A program made the translations under genes and the position numbers. A stretch of DNA of 64,000 bases, from NCBI GenBank assembly GCA_023055425.1, contig JALGPY010000002.1:137635927-137699926 (forward strand), written 5' to 3'. The notes under the pieces are model-generated. The model had not been told where the DNA came from and searched no databases. It saw only the letters and a program-made list of their open reading frames with translations. The stretch's first letter is position 1; every line of letters begins with the position of its first letter. Positions 23,301-32,791 of the stretch are shown here, piece by piece. Source of the stretch: Linanthus parryae (taxonomy: Eukaryota > Streptophyta > Magnoliopsida > Ericales > Polemoniaceae).

Positions 23301-23776
23301 CACGTAATCTTGCAATGGTTTAAGAGTATCTTGACTAATCGTGATCTATAAATGTTTTAAAGCTGAGAAATCTTCCTAAACATTTACTCATAATTATTCA
23401 AATTTTCTCAACTCTTTTGTTTATCGATGTTTCAAACCCATGCATTTATTTCAACTTATCCTTGTGTGCGACTCGATACTTTACATGTCGTGGTGTGTTT
23501 TTACTCTTTTTACTTATCATTTTTCTTCAAAACTGCGTCGGCTTTTTCCATTTGAATACCGCAGGTCATCAAATAAGGTGGGGTTGGGAACGCGTATCGA
23601 GACTAAGTCGTCACTTAGTAGATCTCAACATTATTTTTCTTTATCCAAATTGTACTCATTTTTTTTGAAATATTTGATGTATGCATTAAATGAGATGTAA
23701 TCTTAATAGTTAATTTTCTACTTTTGGTTATCGATTGTCACATTAACCCTGAACCGAGATCTGGGGTCGTTTCTCA
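20355..23776 (+). mobile_element. Tekay-like (Ty3/gypsy chromovirus) solo LTR in SIRE-2 gag
   Basis: About 3.4 kb, starting TGTAATACCCCGTATTTT and ending GGGTCGTTTCTCA; no genes inside. The TGTAATACCC start and large size fit Del/Tekay LTRs. The gag codons on the two sides join directly (..CCAAAG, then ACTACTCC..) with no clear target duplication. Its 3' end is homologous to 18433-18643. Confidence 0.75.
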
Positions 23777-25066
23777 ACTACTCCTATTGAGGAAGCTCAA
23801 GCTCTCACATCACTCCAACTTGATGACCTACAAGGGAAGCTTCTGACACGGGAAATATCCATGAATGAAGCTGATGGAGAGCTACCAGAAGGTGTCAAGA
23901 ACATATCACTAAAGGCTAAAGAGAATGAGAAAATTCAAAGCCCTGAAACTGAGAATGATGATGAAGATCCATTTGCTTTGATTTCCAAAGCCTTGACCAA
24001 AATCCTTAAGATGAAGAAAAACTTTGGAAACAAAGACTTCAACATAGAAAGAAACAGATCATCCAGTAGCAAGGACTACAAAGATAAGTCTTCTTCACAG
24101 AATTATAAATCAAAATTCATGAATTTCTTTGAGTGTGGTGATGCAGGACACTTAATTAGAGACTATCCACACAAGAAAAGAAAGAACTTCCAGAAGAAAG
24201 ATCATGACATAAGAAAGAAAGCTATGATAGCCTCATGGAGTGATTCAGATACCTCAACTAACTCTGAATCTGAAGAAGAACATGCCAACCTATGCATTAT
24301 GGCCAAGCATGATGAAAGTTCTAAAAAGAACATTGAGGTAATGTTAAATTGTTTGATTTCAAAACCAAAAGAAGTCTTCTCAGATTATCTTATACCAATG
24401 CTTTTAAATGAAGAGGACTATCTGAAAGAGATTAGAGTTTTGAAAGAAAAAGTTCATGAGCAAGAAAAAGAGAATTTACATCTTGTTTGTCTGACTTAGA
24501 ACCTTGAAATCTCTCAGAAGAAAACTGACAGTGATTTCAAGGCCTTGAAAACCAGTTTCAAAGCCTCGAAAATACAAGTCAAGGAAGTAGTCGCTGAGAA
24601 CTCTCTACTGAGTGATAGCCTTGTTAATATGAGACATCAAGTTGATGAATTAGATAAACAAAAGACTACTCTTACTGAGAAACTTCAAGAATCTAAATTA
24701 GTCTAAGACAAGCTTGCAGGCTCAGAACACAATTTGAACTTGATTCATGGAGGAAGTTCAAAGTCTGTTCACAAAACTGGTATTGGATACAATCCAAATT
24801 TTCCAAGAAAGAACAATACCAGATTTGTGAAAGGTGGAAACAAAAATTTCCCTAAGTGTCATTTCTACAATAAAATTGGTCATGTTAAGATAACTTGTCC
24901 TTTCAGAAGAAGAGACCCGCACATAATGAGTAACACATTCCCATTTCAACTCAAAGGACAAGTCAAACAGATTTGGGTTCCTAAAGGGATCAGACCACCC
25001 AACATGGTTGATTCTGAGTATGAGTCCAAATTCCACACTTGGTCTAACAGCTGGGTAAGGCAGTGA
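23777..25066 (+). pseudogene. SIRE-2 gag, 3' part with damaged zinc knuckles
   Basis: Resumes with EEAQALTSLQLDDLQGK. Open from 23861 to 24499 and from 24734 to 25066. The first knuckle reads NFFECGDAGHLIRDY and the second KCHFYNKIGHVKITC, so three of the eight metal-binding Cys are lost. A coiled, charged middle part contains FKALK encoded by the palindrome at 24535-24550. Gag stops at TGA 25064-25066; pol continues in the +1 frame. Confidence 0.8.
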
Positions 25067-25652
25067 TTGGTGTTTGCAGGTTGTCACCAAAGTCAAAGAA
25101 CATAAGTGGTTTATGGACAGTGGTTGCTCAAGATACATGAGTGGAAAGAGATCTCTATTCTCATAATTGAAAGAGCAATCAGAAGGTTCAATTACACTTT
25201 GTGACAAAGGCAAATGCAACATTCTTAGTATTCGTAAAGTTGGTACAGATTCTGAAAATCCAATTTCTGATGTATATCTATTTGATGGCTTGAAATTCAA
25301 TCTCAGCTTTGTAATAATGTTAATAAGGTTATCTTTGTTAAAAATAAGTGTGTGGTGTAGAATGAGAAATCAGACAATTTCATTCTCACAACCTCTAGAT
25401 CAAACAATGTTTATACTTTTCAGACTAACAAAGTTGCAGGTGAAAGCTTGAAGTGCCTCAAGACCTTGAAAGAGGGTTCAAAGCTTTAGCATAGAAAGCT
25501 TGGTCACATTAGCTTGCATACCTTGAACAAATAGATCTCCAAAGATATGATAAGAGGATTACCATCCATTAAGTTCAAAGATGATGAAGTATGCAATGCC
25601 TGTGCTCAGGGTAAGAAGACCAGAAGCTCATTCAGGACAAAGAAGTTTCTAA
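25067..25652 (+). pseudogene. SIRE-2 pol 5' part (protease and integrase zinc region)
   Basis: Protease phrase KWFMDSGCSRYMSGK at about 25110-25145, then a decayed GAG-pre-integrase region (HRKLGHISLHTLNK, 25490-25530; CNACAQGKKTRSSF, 25590-25640). Frames change several times. A MITE interrupts at 25652. Confidence 0.75.
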
Positions 25653-26098
25653 GGGCTAGTTTGGGAATGTTGTGATGGTGGTAGAAAGCTGCTGTGTGAA
25701 AACAATGTAGAAAGCTGCTGTGAATTCTTGAAAAAATGTTGTTTGATAAATATTTCGTAGAAGCTGCTGTGAAATATTGATATAGTAATTTTGTGTTTGG
25801 TAAAATCAACTGTGAAGTTGCTGTGAGAGGGTAAAATGACAAAAATATATGACACATGTCATTTTTAGAAAGATAACTATTGACATTTAAAAAAATTGTA
25901 AGGTCAAAATCGGGTGTAGATAAATTAATCAAAAGCACTTTCTGGAAAAGCATCTCCCCCCTTGCTTCCTAAAAACTGTTGTGGGACAGCAGAAATTGTC
26001 CGAAAAAGCAGAAATTTTATTTTTACCAAACACGCTAAAACTGCTTCTGCTATCGGAAAGCTGCTGTGCTGGCAGTAGAAGCATTCCCATACTCACCC
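25653..26098. mobile_element. Tourist-like MITE (PIF/Harbinger type)
   Basis: 446 bp with terminal inverted repeats GGGCTAGTTTGGGAATG / CATTCCCATACTCACCC and a 3 bp target duplication TAA (25650-25652 and 26099-26101). GGGC..GTTTGG ends plus TAA duplications fit PIF/Harbinger MITEs. There is no ORF. It carries five direct copies of G(C/T)TGCTGTG (25688, 25714, 25763, 25817, 26060). Confidence 0.85.
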
Positions 26099-27376
26099 TA
26101 AGTACTACTAGACTTATTGAATTACTTCACATGGATTTCTGTGGTTCTATGAGGACTCCAATTCCAAAAGGTAAGAAGTATATGCTAGTTATTGTAGATG
26201 ACTATTCTAGATTTACTTGGGTTATGTTTCTTAAAGACAAATCTGAAGCCCTCCCTGAATTTTCAAAGCTTTGCAGAGAACTTCAAACCTTGAAAAACCT
26301 ACATATTGCTTCAACGAGAAGTGATCATGGTAGAGAGTTTGATCAATTAGATTTTGATTTATTTTGTGTTAAGCGTGGTATCTCTCATAATTTCTTTGCT
26401 CCTATAACTCCTCAACAGAATGGAGTTGTTGAAAGAAAGAACATGACTCTTGAAGATATGTCAAGAACAATGCTTTTAGAAAACAAGATGCCAAAACACT
26501 ATTGGGAAGAAGCTGTGAATACAGCAAACTATAATTTGAACAGGTGCTTGATCAGACATATCATGAAGAATACCCCCTATGAACTATTCAAAGGGATAAA
26601 GCCAAACATTTCATATTTTAAGCCCTTTGGATGCACAGTTTTGTCCACAACAATGGAAAGGACAACTTGTTAAGTTTGATGCAAGAAGTTATGTAGGTAT
26701 CTTACTTGGTTACTCTCTGACTTGCAAAGCTTATAGAATTTATAATAAAAGACCAAGATGATTGAAGAAAGTATTCATGTTATTTTTGATGAATGCTATG
26801 ATGGTTCTTTTAGTGAAAGTTTTGCAGACTTGAATCTGAACAAGCATGAATCAGAAGAAGAAGCTGAAAACTCACTTGGTTTCAAGAAATGATCACAAGG
26901 AAACATAAGCCATTTTCAAGACCTTGAAAATAGGTCTCACGGACTTGAAGATAGAGATCAAAGCCTTGATAAGGATGATCAGAAAGACATGAGTGATCAG
27001 GCTACTACTTCAAGACCATAGAAGCAATATGGAGAGCCTGAACCCTGGTCTCCAAGAAAGAGATTAAAATATCTTGCATCTCATCCAGTTGACAACATCA
27101 TCTCTAATCAAACCACTGGTACACAAACAAGATCACATTTAAAGAATCTTTGTTTGTAATGCTTTTATTTCTCTTGTAGAACCTAAGGCTGTGAAGGAAG
27201 CATTCCAAGAGGCAGACTGGATTATAGCTATGCAAAGTGAACTCAGTGAGTTTGAAAGAATAAGGTGTGGAATGTAGTTCCCCCACCAGCAAACCAGTCT
27301 GTCATTGGTACCAGATGGGTGTTCAGAAATAAATTGGATGAAAGGGGCAAAGTGAACAGGAACAAAGCAAGATGCT
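26099..27376 (+). pseudogene. SIRE-2 integrase core and linker
   Basis: Resumes with TTRLIELLHMDFCGSM. The integrase catalytic core follows: VIVDDYSRFTWVMF, RSDHGREFDQLDFDLF, TPQQNGVVERKNMTLEDMSR, KHYWEEAVNTANYNLNRCLIR; then YELFKGIKPNISYFKPFGC with a frameshift near 26640. It ends with TRWVFRNKLDERGKVNRNKAR at 27376, where the frame jumps straight to RNase H sequence because RT is deleted. Confidence 0.8.
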
Positions 27377-27828
27377 AACTTTGCAGGTTACAAAGTTGAT
27401 AGGAAAAGCACTTCAGGAACTTGTCATTTCATTGGATGCTCCTTGATCAGTTGGCACTCCAAGAAACAAAACGTAGTTGCTTTATCAACAGCTGAAGCTG
27501 AATACATAGCTGTTGGAGCCTGTTGCTCACAAGTATTATGGATTGCTCAACAGTTGAGAGATCTTGGAATTGATTTCAGAAGTACAATCAGATGTGACAA
27601 CACTAGTGCAATATCAATTACAAAGAATCCTTTCAGCATTCAAGAACCAAGCATATTGATGTCAGACACCATTTCATCAGAGATCATCTTGAGAAAGGTG
27701 ATATTGTTCTTGAATTTTTTTCTACTAACATGCAACTTGCAGATATCTTCACTAAACCATTTTCAGATGAAATATTTTCAGCTCCAAGGCTAGAATTGGG
27801 CATGCTAAACAAAAAATGCATTGGTTAA
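27377..27828 (+). pseudogene. SIRE-2 RNase H after a deletion of RT
   Basis: Begins NFAGYKVDRKSTSG-like, the C-terminal part of copia pol. It includes ISWHSKKQNVVALSTAEAEYIA with the Glu of the RNase H site, CDNTSAISITKNP and LRLELGMLNK-like sequence, and stops at TAA inside the polypurine tract. The region between NKAR and DFAGYK, present in SIRE-1 and SIRE-D as RT including the YVDD motif, is absent. Confidence 0.8.
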
Positions 27829-28204
27829 GGGGGAGTGTCGGGTAAGGAATGTAAGTTATTATGTGTTTCAAAGGTTTGAACTGATTTTCAAAGCCTTGAA
27901 AATATTTTCAAAGCTTTGATTTTATTTGGTTCAGTAAAACAGCATTTCAAGACCTTGAAATTCTTTTCAAAGCCTTGAAAATAAGTCTGATAACTGTTTA
28001 GTCAATAACTCTTGGATCATTCAGTATTGGGGTGCAATCTTTGTAGATATTTGCTCAATATTGTCCCTTCCCATTTTCAAAATCTTTTTTCAGCCAAGTA
28101 TAGTATTAAAATATTTTTTCCAACAACTTCAAAGATTTGAATCTTGTCTTATCATTACAAATATTTCGAGATCAGAGAGAAATTTAAGTTTCCTTTTTAA
28201 ACTC
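27829..28204 (+). other. Spacer between pol and third ORF of SIRE-2
   Basis: Begins with polypurine tract AAGGGGGAGTG. Noncoding, with several near copies of the family palindrome (TTTCAAAGCCTTGAAA type at about 27885-27985). No other signal seen. Confidence 0.5.
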
Positions 28205-28285
28205 AAACTCTTTTAGTATTTATCCTCTTCTCTTCTCCTTCTCTCCGTATCAATCCTACTTCTCTCTATTCTTCTCCAAACCCTA
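28205..28285 (+). promoter_or_regulatory. Pyrimidine-rich leader before the SIRE-2 third ORF
   Basis: TTTATCCTCTTCTCTTCTCC...CTTCTCCAAACCCTA directly before ATG 28286. It closely matches SIRE-1 959-1027, and SIRE-D has a CT-repeat leader in the same place. It looks like a plant gene 5' leader, which suggests separate expression of the third ORF. Confidence 0.5.
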
Positions 28286-29908
28286 ATGATCACAAGAAGA
28301 GCCTCTGACAGAATCAAGATGGCTGGTGGTTCAAAGCCTAGTGCAGAGAAGAAAAGAAAGACAGCTGAGGATGAAATTCAAACAATTAGTGGGGATTCAA
28401 GTTCTAGGACTCCCAGTGCAGAAGCAGCTGCAGAACTTCCTCCACCAAAGAAGAAAGCTAAGAAGGTTGTGACACCATCTTCGGACAAGAAGAAGGATAA
28501 AACTACACATAAAAGCAACCAGAAACACTGATCTCAAGTCCCAAGAAGCTGAAGAAAAAGAAAAGGCCTCTCAAGCTGAAAAGGGAAAAGAAAAGGTGAC
28601 AGTGGAAGAACCAGAAGACAATGTGGAAAGAGCCTTTCAGATCTACTCAAAGAAATTAGCTCCTGATGAAACTTGGTTCATCACAAACACTTCCAAAGGT
28701 CAGTGGTTGGATGGTTTTGCCTCTAAGCCTATTGCTTTCTTTAGCTTGGTCAGTGTTCCTATGTTTCTTGGAATGAACCTGAATTGCATCACAATTTTAA
28801 AGAAAAGCTCTCCTTCGTTCATGTTAAACCCTCCTGAGTTAGCCTATCCAAGACTTACCAGATTCTTATACCTTAACATGAAGCAAATTAAGAACACTGC
28901 TCATCTAGTTGTTCAAACCAGAGTTGCTGGTGTCAATATGGAGCTAGATCATGCTGAGTTTGCATCTGTTTTAGGTTGTTCTAAGAGGTCTGACACAACC
29001 AATCACCTTCCCAAGAGGGAAGCTTTGAAGTTAGCTAAAGAAGAGTTCTTTCTTCCCAAAACCCCTACCTCATCCAACCAGTTAACACACTCTGTGTTAA
29101 ATGTTGAAGCCAAGGTTTTATTCACCATCTTGATGAGATGTATTTTTCCAAGAGAAAATTCCAAGGAATTGATCACTGAGAGGGTGCTATGTATTATGCA
29201 TCTGGTTATGCATGGGTATGACATTGATTTTCCAAATCATGTAATGGAACACATGTTGTTTAGCCAAACAGATCAGAGAGAGCATCCTTTACCTTATGCA
29301 AATTTGCTAACACTTTTCTTCCAACGCCTTGAGATTCCAACTGCTAGTGAAGAGACTATCACTTCTGGGTTTAGTTTGCTTAATGAAAAAGCATTTGAGA
29401 ATATTGGAGTGGTGAAAACCAAAGCAAAAGCTTGGAAGTTGTACTAAGATTTCACTGAAGAAGAATTGAGTTCAAAGAAGTTTCTTAAGCCCAAGACTTT
29501 GACTCCTACTTCAAGCCAGACCTCACAGCCTCCAGATTGTCTTCAATTGTTCAGAGACTTGATGGTTTGGAAATGGACACTGGTGAAATCAAAGAAAATC
29601 AGAATGGGTTTGAGACTAGTCTCAGGTAGGTAAAGTACATGTTTGAGACCATCTTCAGAAGCATGACTGTGTGTGACGTCCAGAGGATGTCTTTCAAGCT
29701 GGAGAAGTTCTCAAGAAGGATGGTTCTGAAAAGAAAATTCCCAGTGAACAATCAAACCAGGAAGAGGCTGTTCAAGACAAGGAAAAAGGAACGCAGGTGA
29801 TAGATGAACAAGTTGCTCAAGAGGGAGAAGAAGTAGACAGTCCTGATCAGATGCATGGCTGATAAACATCAAGAAGAAGAAGAAGAAGAAGAAATCTCAA
29901 AATCCAAT
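28286..29908 (+). pseudogene. SIRE-2 third ORF, main part
   Basis: ATG at 28286 (MITRRASDRIKMAGGSK). A lysine-rich N-terminal part stops at 28531 after a frame change. The conserved domain is in 28596-29447: WFITNTSKGQWLDGF, AYPRLTRFLYLNM, VAGVNMELDHAEFASVLG, QLTHSVLNVEAKVLFTILM, YDIDFPNHVMEHMLF, HPLPYANLLTLFF. The arrangement resembles the Pfam family called 'putative plant transposon protein', which I name from memory. Element B interrupts it at 29908; its tail is at 36926-37076. Function in the element is unknown. Confidence 0.65.
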
Positions 29909-31318
29909 TGATAACTCTGCATTAGGAGTTATATTCTTATAGGATTCACCACCAATTTGCGTGTGTTTAGAGAGATTTACATGAGCAATTGACCAATTCT
30001 TATATGTTTTGAGCATACTTGAGTATTTGGACTTAATGGTGTAATCCAGGCATTTTCGGCATGTTTTATGCTTTATTTGTCGCATTTGATCTTCCGGTAT
30101 TTGTTCGTGTTGTGGATTTTAGGAACCGAAAGCTTGGAGTGCAGATTTCGGAGCGGAAGCGAGCTTCGGAAAGAAAGAAACTCAAGGAATGCATGAGAGA
30201 ATAAAAGAATAAGAAGAGGAGAATCTAAGAGGAGAAAAATACTTAGTCAAAATTTCAAGAGGAGTGAAAAGAAGCAACTCACTGGAAGTAGAGGATCACA
30301 AATTGTGATCACAAGATCAAGTGCAAGACCACATACAGGCATGACTCTACAACTACAAAAGGTGATCATATGATCACAAATTGTGATCACAAGATCACAG
30401 AGTGGATCTAACGTGAGTAGAAGTGGGGTAAAAGTGTTATTTCGCAAAACTAAAAAGGGAAGGACGGTGTTTTGATTAAAATCAACGACCTAGGGCACTG
30501 GATATCATCTATTGGACGACATTGGAGAGCAAAGGAGCATTCTTGGGAGCTTGGAGACCATCGTTTGATTCTCTCTTCTCTTCTCTAGTTTTTGTTTATG
30601 ATCATTGAAACTTTGTACTTTGATCATGTGTAATCATATCTAAACCCTTTATTCAGGATATCTCGTAGGTAGCTAGGGTTTGAACACCGTATTTTGGTGA
30701 TTTATGGATTATCCTTCATGCTTATTAGCTTAATTGAATGTTTATGCTTAGTTATGCTTGATTCATACGCGTAATTCTATCTTTCGTATTGTTTGATGTC
30801 ACAATAAGATTGATCTTGGTGATAATTATTAGAGGAATCAATATTTATTTCTTTAACTTGAATCAAGCACGAGCCGTATCTAAGGTTGAGAAATCTTTCT
30901 ATTTAGCTAGAACTAAGAGTAGACCACAAAAACATAATGCTTATTTGAAATTGAGTAGGCTAGAAGAATCCGGTACAAGAGATTGAATATAGGCTTTGGT
31001 TGAGGAATATTCAAATCATAGGTGCTCGTTTGGCTAAGTAAAAGACGTTCGTGTTTCATGAACATAAATCATTAACGATGTGAGATCCCTGGTGAACTCG
31101 AAGTGATATCCTGATACTTATCCCTCGTATGAATCTCATTTTTAATAATTAGCTTGTTATTTACTTTCTTAAATTAGTCAAACAAACTCAATTACTTGCC
31201 CAAATTAAAGTTAATTATCCTAATTCGTTCACGAGAAGTCCTTTGGGTTCGACAAACCTGGATTTACCGGAATTATTACTACACACGACGACTGTGCACT
31301 TGAAGTTGGATCGCGTCA
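29909..31318 (+). repeat. Element B left (5') LTR
   Basis: 1410 bp, closely similar to 35511-36925. Contains inverted repeats GATCACAA-A-TTGTGATC at 30294-30310 and 30372-30388 and the perfect palindrome GTGATCATATGATCAC at 30362-30377. No gene. Confidence 0.9.
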
Positions 31319-31341
31319 AGTGTTTGGCGTCGTTTCCGGGA
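31319..31341 (+). other. Element B primer binding site
   Basis: AGTGTTTGGCGTCGTTTCCGG directly after the LTR. It is a variant of the TTTGGCGCCGTTGCCGGGG primer site of Athila-C, complementary to the tRNA used by Athila/Tat elements (Asp tRNA by family knowledge). Confidence 0.7.
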
Positions 31342-31427
31342 AATTCGGTTGAATTTGTTAGAATTATTAACTTTAGGGATTTTTTTTTTGTTTTTTTAAT
31401 TTTTGTTTTGATCTCACCTACTTCCTA

Positions 31428-32030
31428 GTGAATAATTTTGCAGACATCTTGGTGAGCATGTGGGGGCATAATTCTTTTGGGCAATTTCCACCCTATTCAC
31501 CGTACTACTCTTATGGATACATGTACACCCCTCCTCCTTGCAATCAAGAAGATGAGGAGATTAAAGAAATATTGAAGCTCATGATAGCTAAAATGGACAG
31601 AATGGAGGAAGGGATTAATAGGATAAATGAAACTGTCCAGCTTCAGGGACAAAAATTGGAAGGACTTTCGAGTGCATTGGCATATGGAGATAATGACAAT
31701 GGGCCAAGAAACATAATTCATGACTTAGTTGAGGAGTGCGAAGAGGAAGACGAAGAATCCCCAGAGGTCTATGTCTATAATATTGTTTATCATGAAGTAA
31801 TAGATCCTTGGGCTGCTTCAGACTCAGATTCGAAATCAGATTGGGATGAGGTGGTGACGCCTATAAAACATGTGCCTCACATAATTTTGGAGTCATGGCA
31901 TGAATGGGAGAGTGTGGACATCGCGAGCTTATGGCCCACTGAAGATATATGCTGTGAGGAAGAAAGCCATGAAGCTAAGAAATTATTGCATGGAGATTGT
32001 TCACATGGACATATATCACGAAATTTCTGA
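31428..32030 (+). CDS. Element B small ORF, unrecognised
   Basis: An open frame of 200 codons about 110 bp after the primer site. The first upstream codons are not needed: an ATG at 31458 gives MWGHNSFGQFPPYSPYYSYG, rich in Tyr, Pro and Gly. Then come a predicted coiled-coil stretch (KEILKLMIAKMDRMEEGINR) and a long acidic region. There is no zinc knuckle, protease or membrane segment. It occupies the place of gag, but I see no gag homology. It could be a remnant or a dedicated accessory protein; that the frame is intact is notable in this window. Confidence 0.45.
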   Translation: MNNFADILVSMWGHNSFGQFPPYSPYYSYGYMYTPPPCNQEDEEIKEILKLMIAKMDRMEEGINRINETVQLQGQKLEGLSSALAYGDNDNGPRNIIHDLVEECEEEDEESPEVYVYNIVYHEVIDPWAASDSDSKSDWDEVVTPIKHVPHIILESWHEWESVDIASLWPTEDICCEEESHEAKKLLHGDCSHGHISRNF

Positions 32031-32477
32031 GTCTAATCCATATCTCTTGGAGATCATAAATGGGGTGAATCACACGAGGAAGACCAAAGACCCCAGTTTT
32101 ATGCAATACATAATTTGAAACCTGTGATTCCAAGGCAAGAACTAGGAAATGAAGCAATCAAGACGGCACTCATTGCCATTACTATTCCACTTGGGATTTT
32201 ATTTCCACATGACCAGTCCTCGATGATAATGCTTTTTAAAAAATTGGAAGAAGAAGAAGAAGAGGAGAGGTACAAGGGATCATGATGTGGTGAATAAATT
32301 CTCTAGAAGACCGGTGATCAAGGAGTGGAAGCACATAAAGAAGAAATTTATTCATGCCGTCTTCTACAATTTCGTCGCGCCATACGCATCTCATGCACGC
32401 TTACTTGAGAAAAGACGAAGGGAAAATCGATGGTGTAAGAAGAATTGGAGAGAAAAACCTCATTAATCATATTTAAG

Positions 32478-32536
32478 GTAACTAGTTCGGGTCATTGACC
32501 TTAAATTACAAGGCACTTATTGGGAGGCAACCCAAC
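32478..32536 (+). other. Conserved noncoding block (element B copy)
   Basis: GGTAACTAGTTCGGGTCATT, then GACC, then AAATTACAAGG, then TTGGGAGGCAACCCAA (32520-32535). The same order and spacing occur in Athila-A and Athila-C. GGTCA-T-TGACC and TTGGG/CCCAA can form hairpins. Confidence 0.65.
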
Positions 32537-32669
32537 GTATTTATTGAATTAATTTAGGGAGTGTGTTTTTAATACGGTTGTGTGTGTTTTATTTATTTTG
32601 GAGATATGAGAGAGAGGGGGACTGACCATGGTTTCCTAGTGACAAACTTGAGAAGGTCATAGGATAATC

Positions 32670-32791
32670 GACCCCGGTGTGCCATGGCACACATGACCTT
32701 CACAGGGACTCGGATTGGCGAGTTGGGAATTCTTAAGACACAGATTTTAGCATAGGATGCAGTTGACCCCAGTGTGCGACTACACACTGAC
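32670..32791 (+). other. Three-hairpin module (element B copy)
   Basis: First hairpin: GACCCCG then palindrome GTGTGCCATGGCACAC (32677-32692). Second: ACTCG/CGAGT stem around 32706-32721. Third: GACCCCA then CAGTGTG/CACACTG stem with a 6-base loop (32765-32791). Athila-C has the same three in the same order with the same 94-95 base offset. Confidence 0.65.

Noticed and set aside
25067..25100. Short intron (GT..TTTGCAG) joining SIRE gag and pol
   Set aside because: The GT..AG span would be under 30 bases, too short for a plant intron, and the GT is absent in SIRE-D. A frame shift is a better reading.
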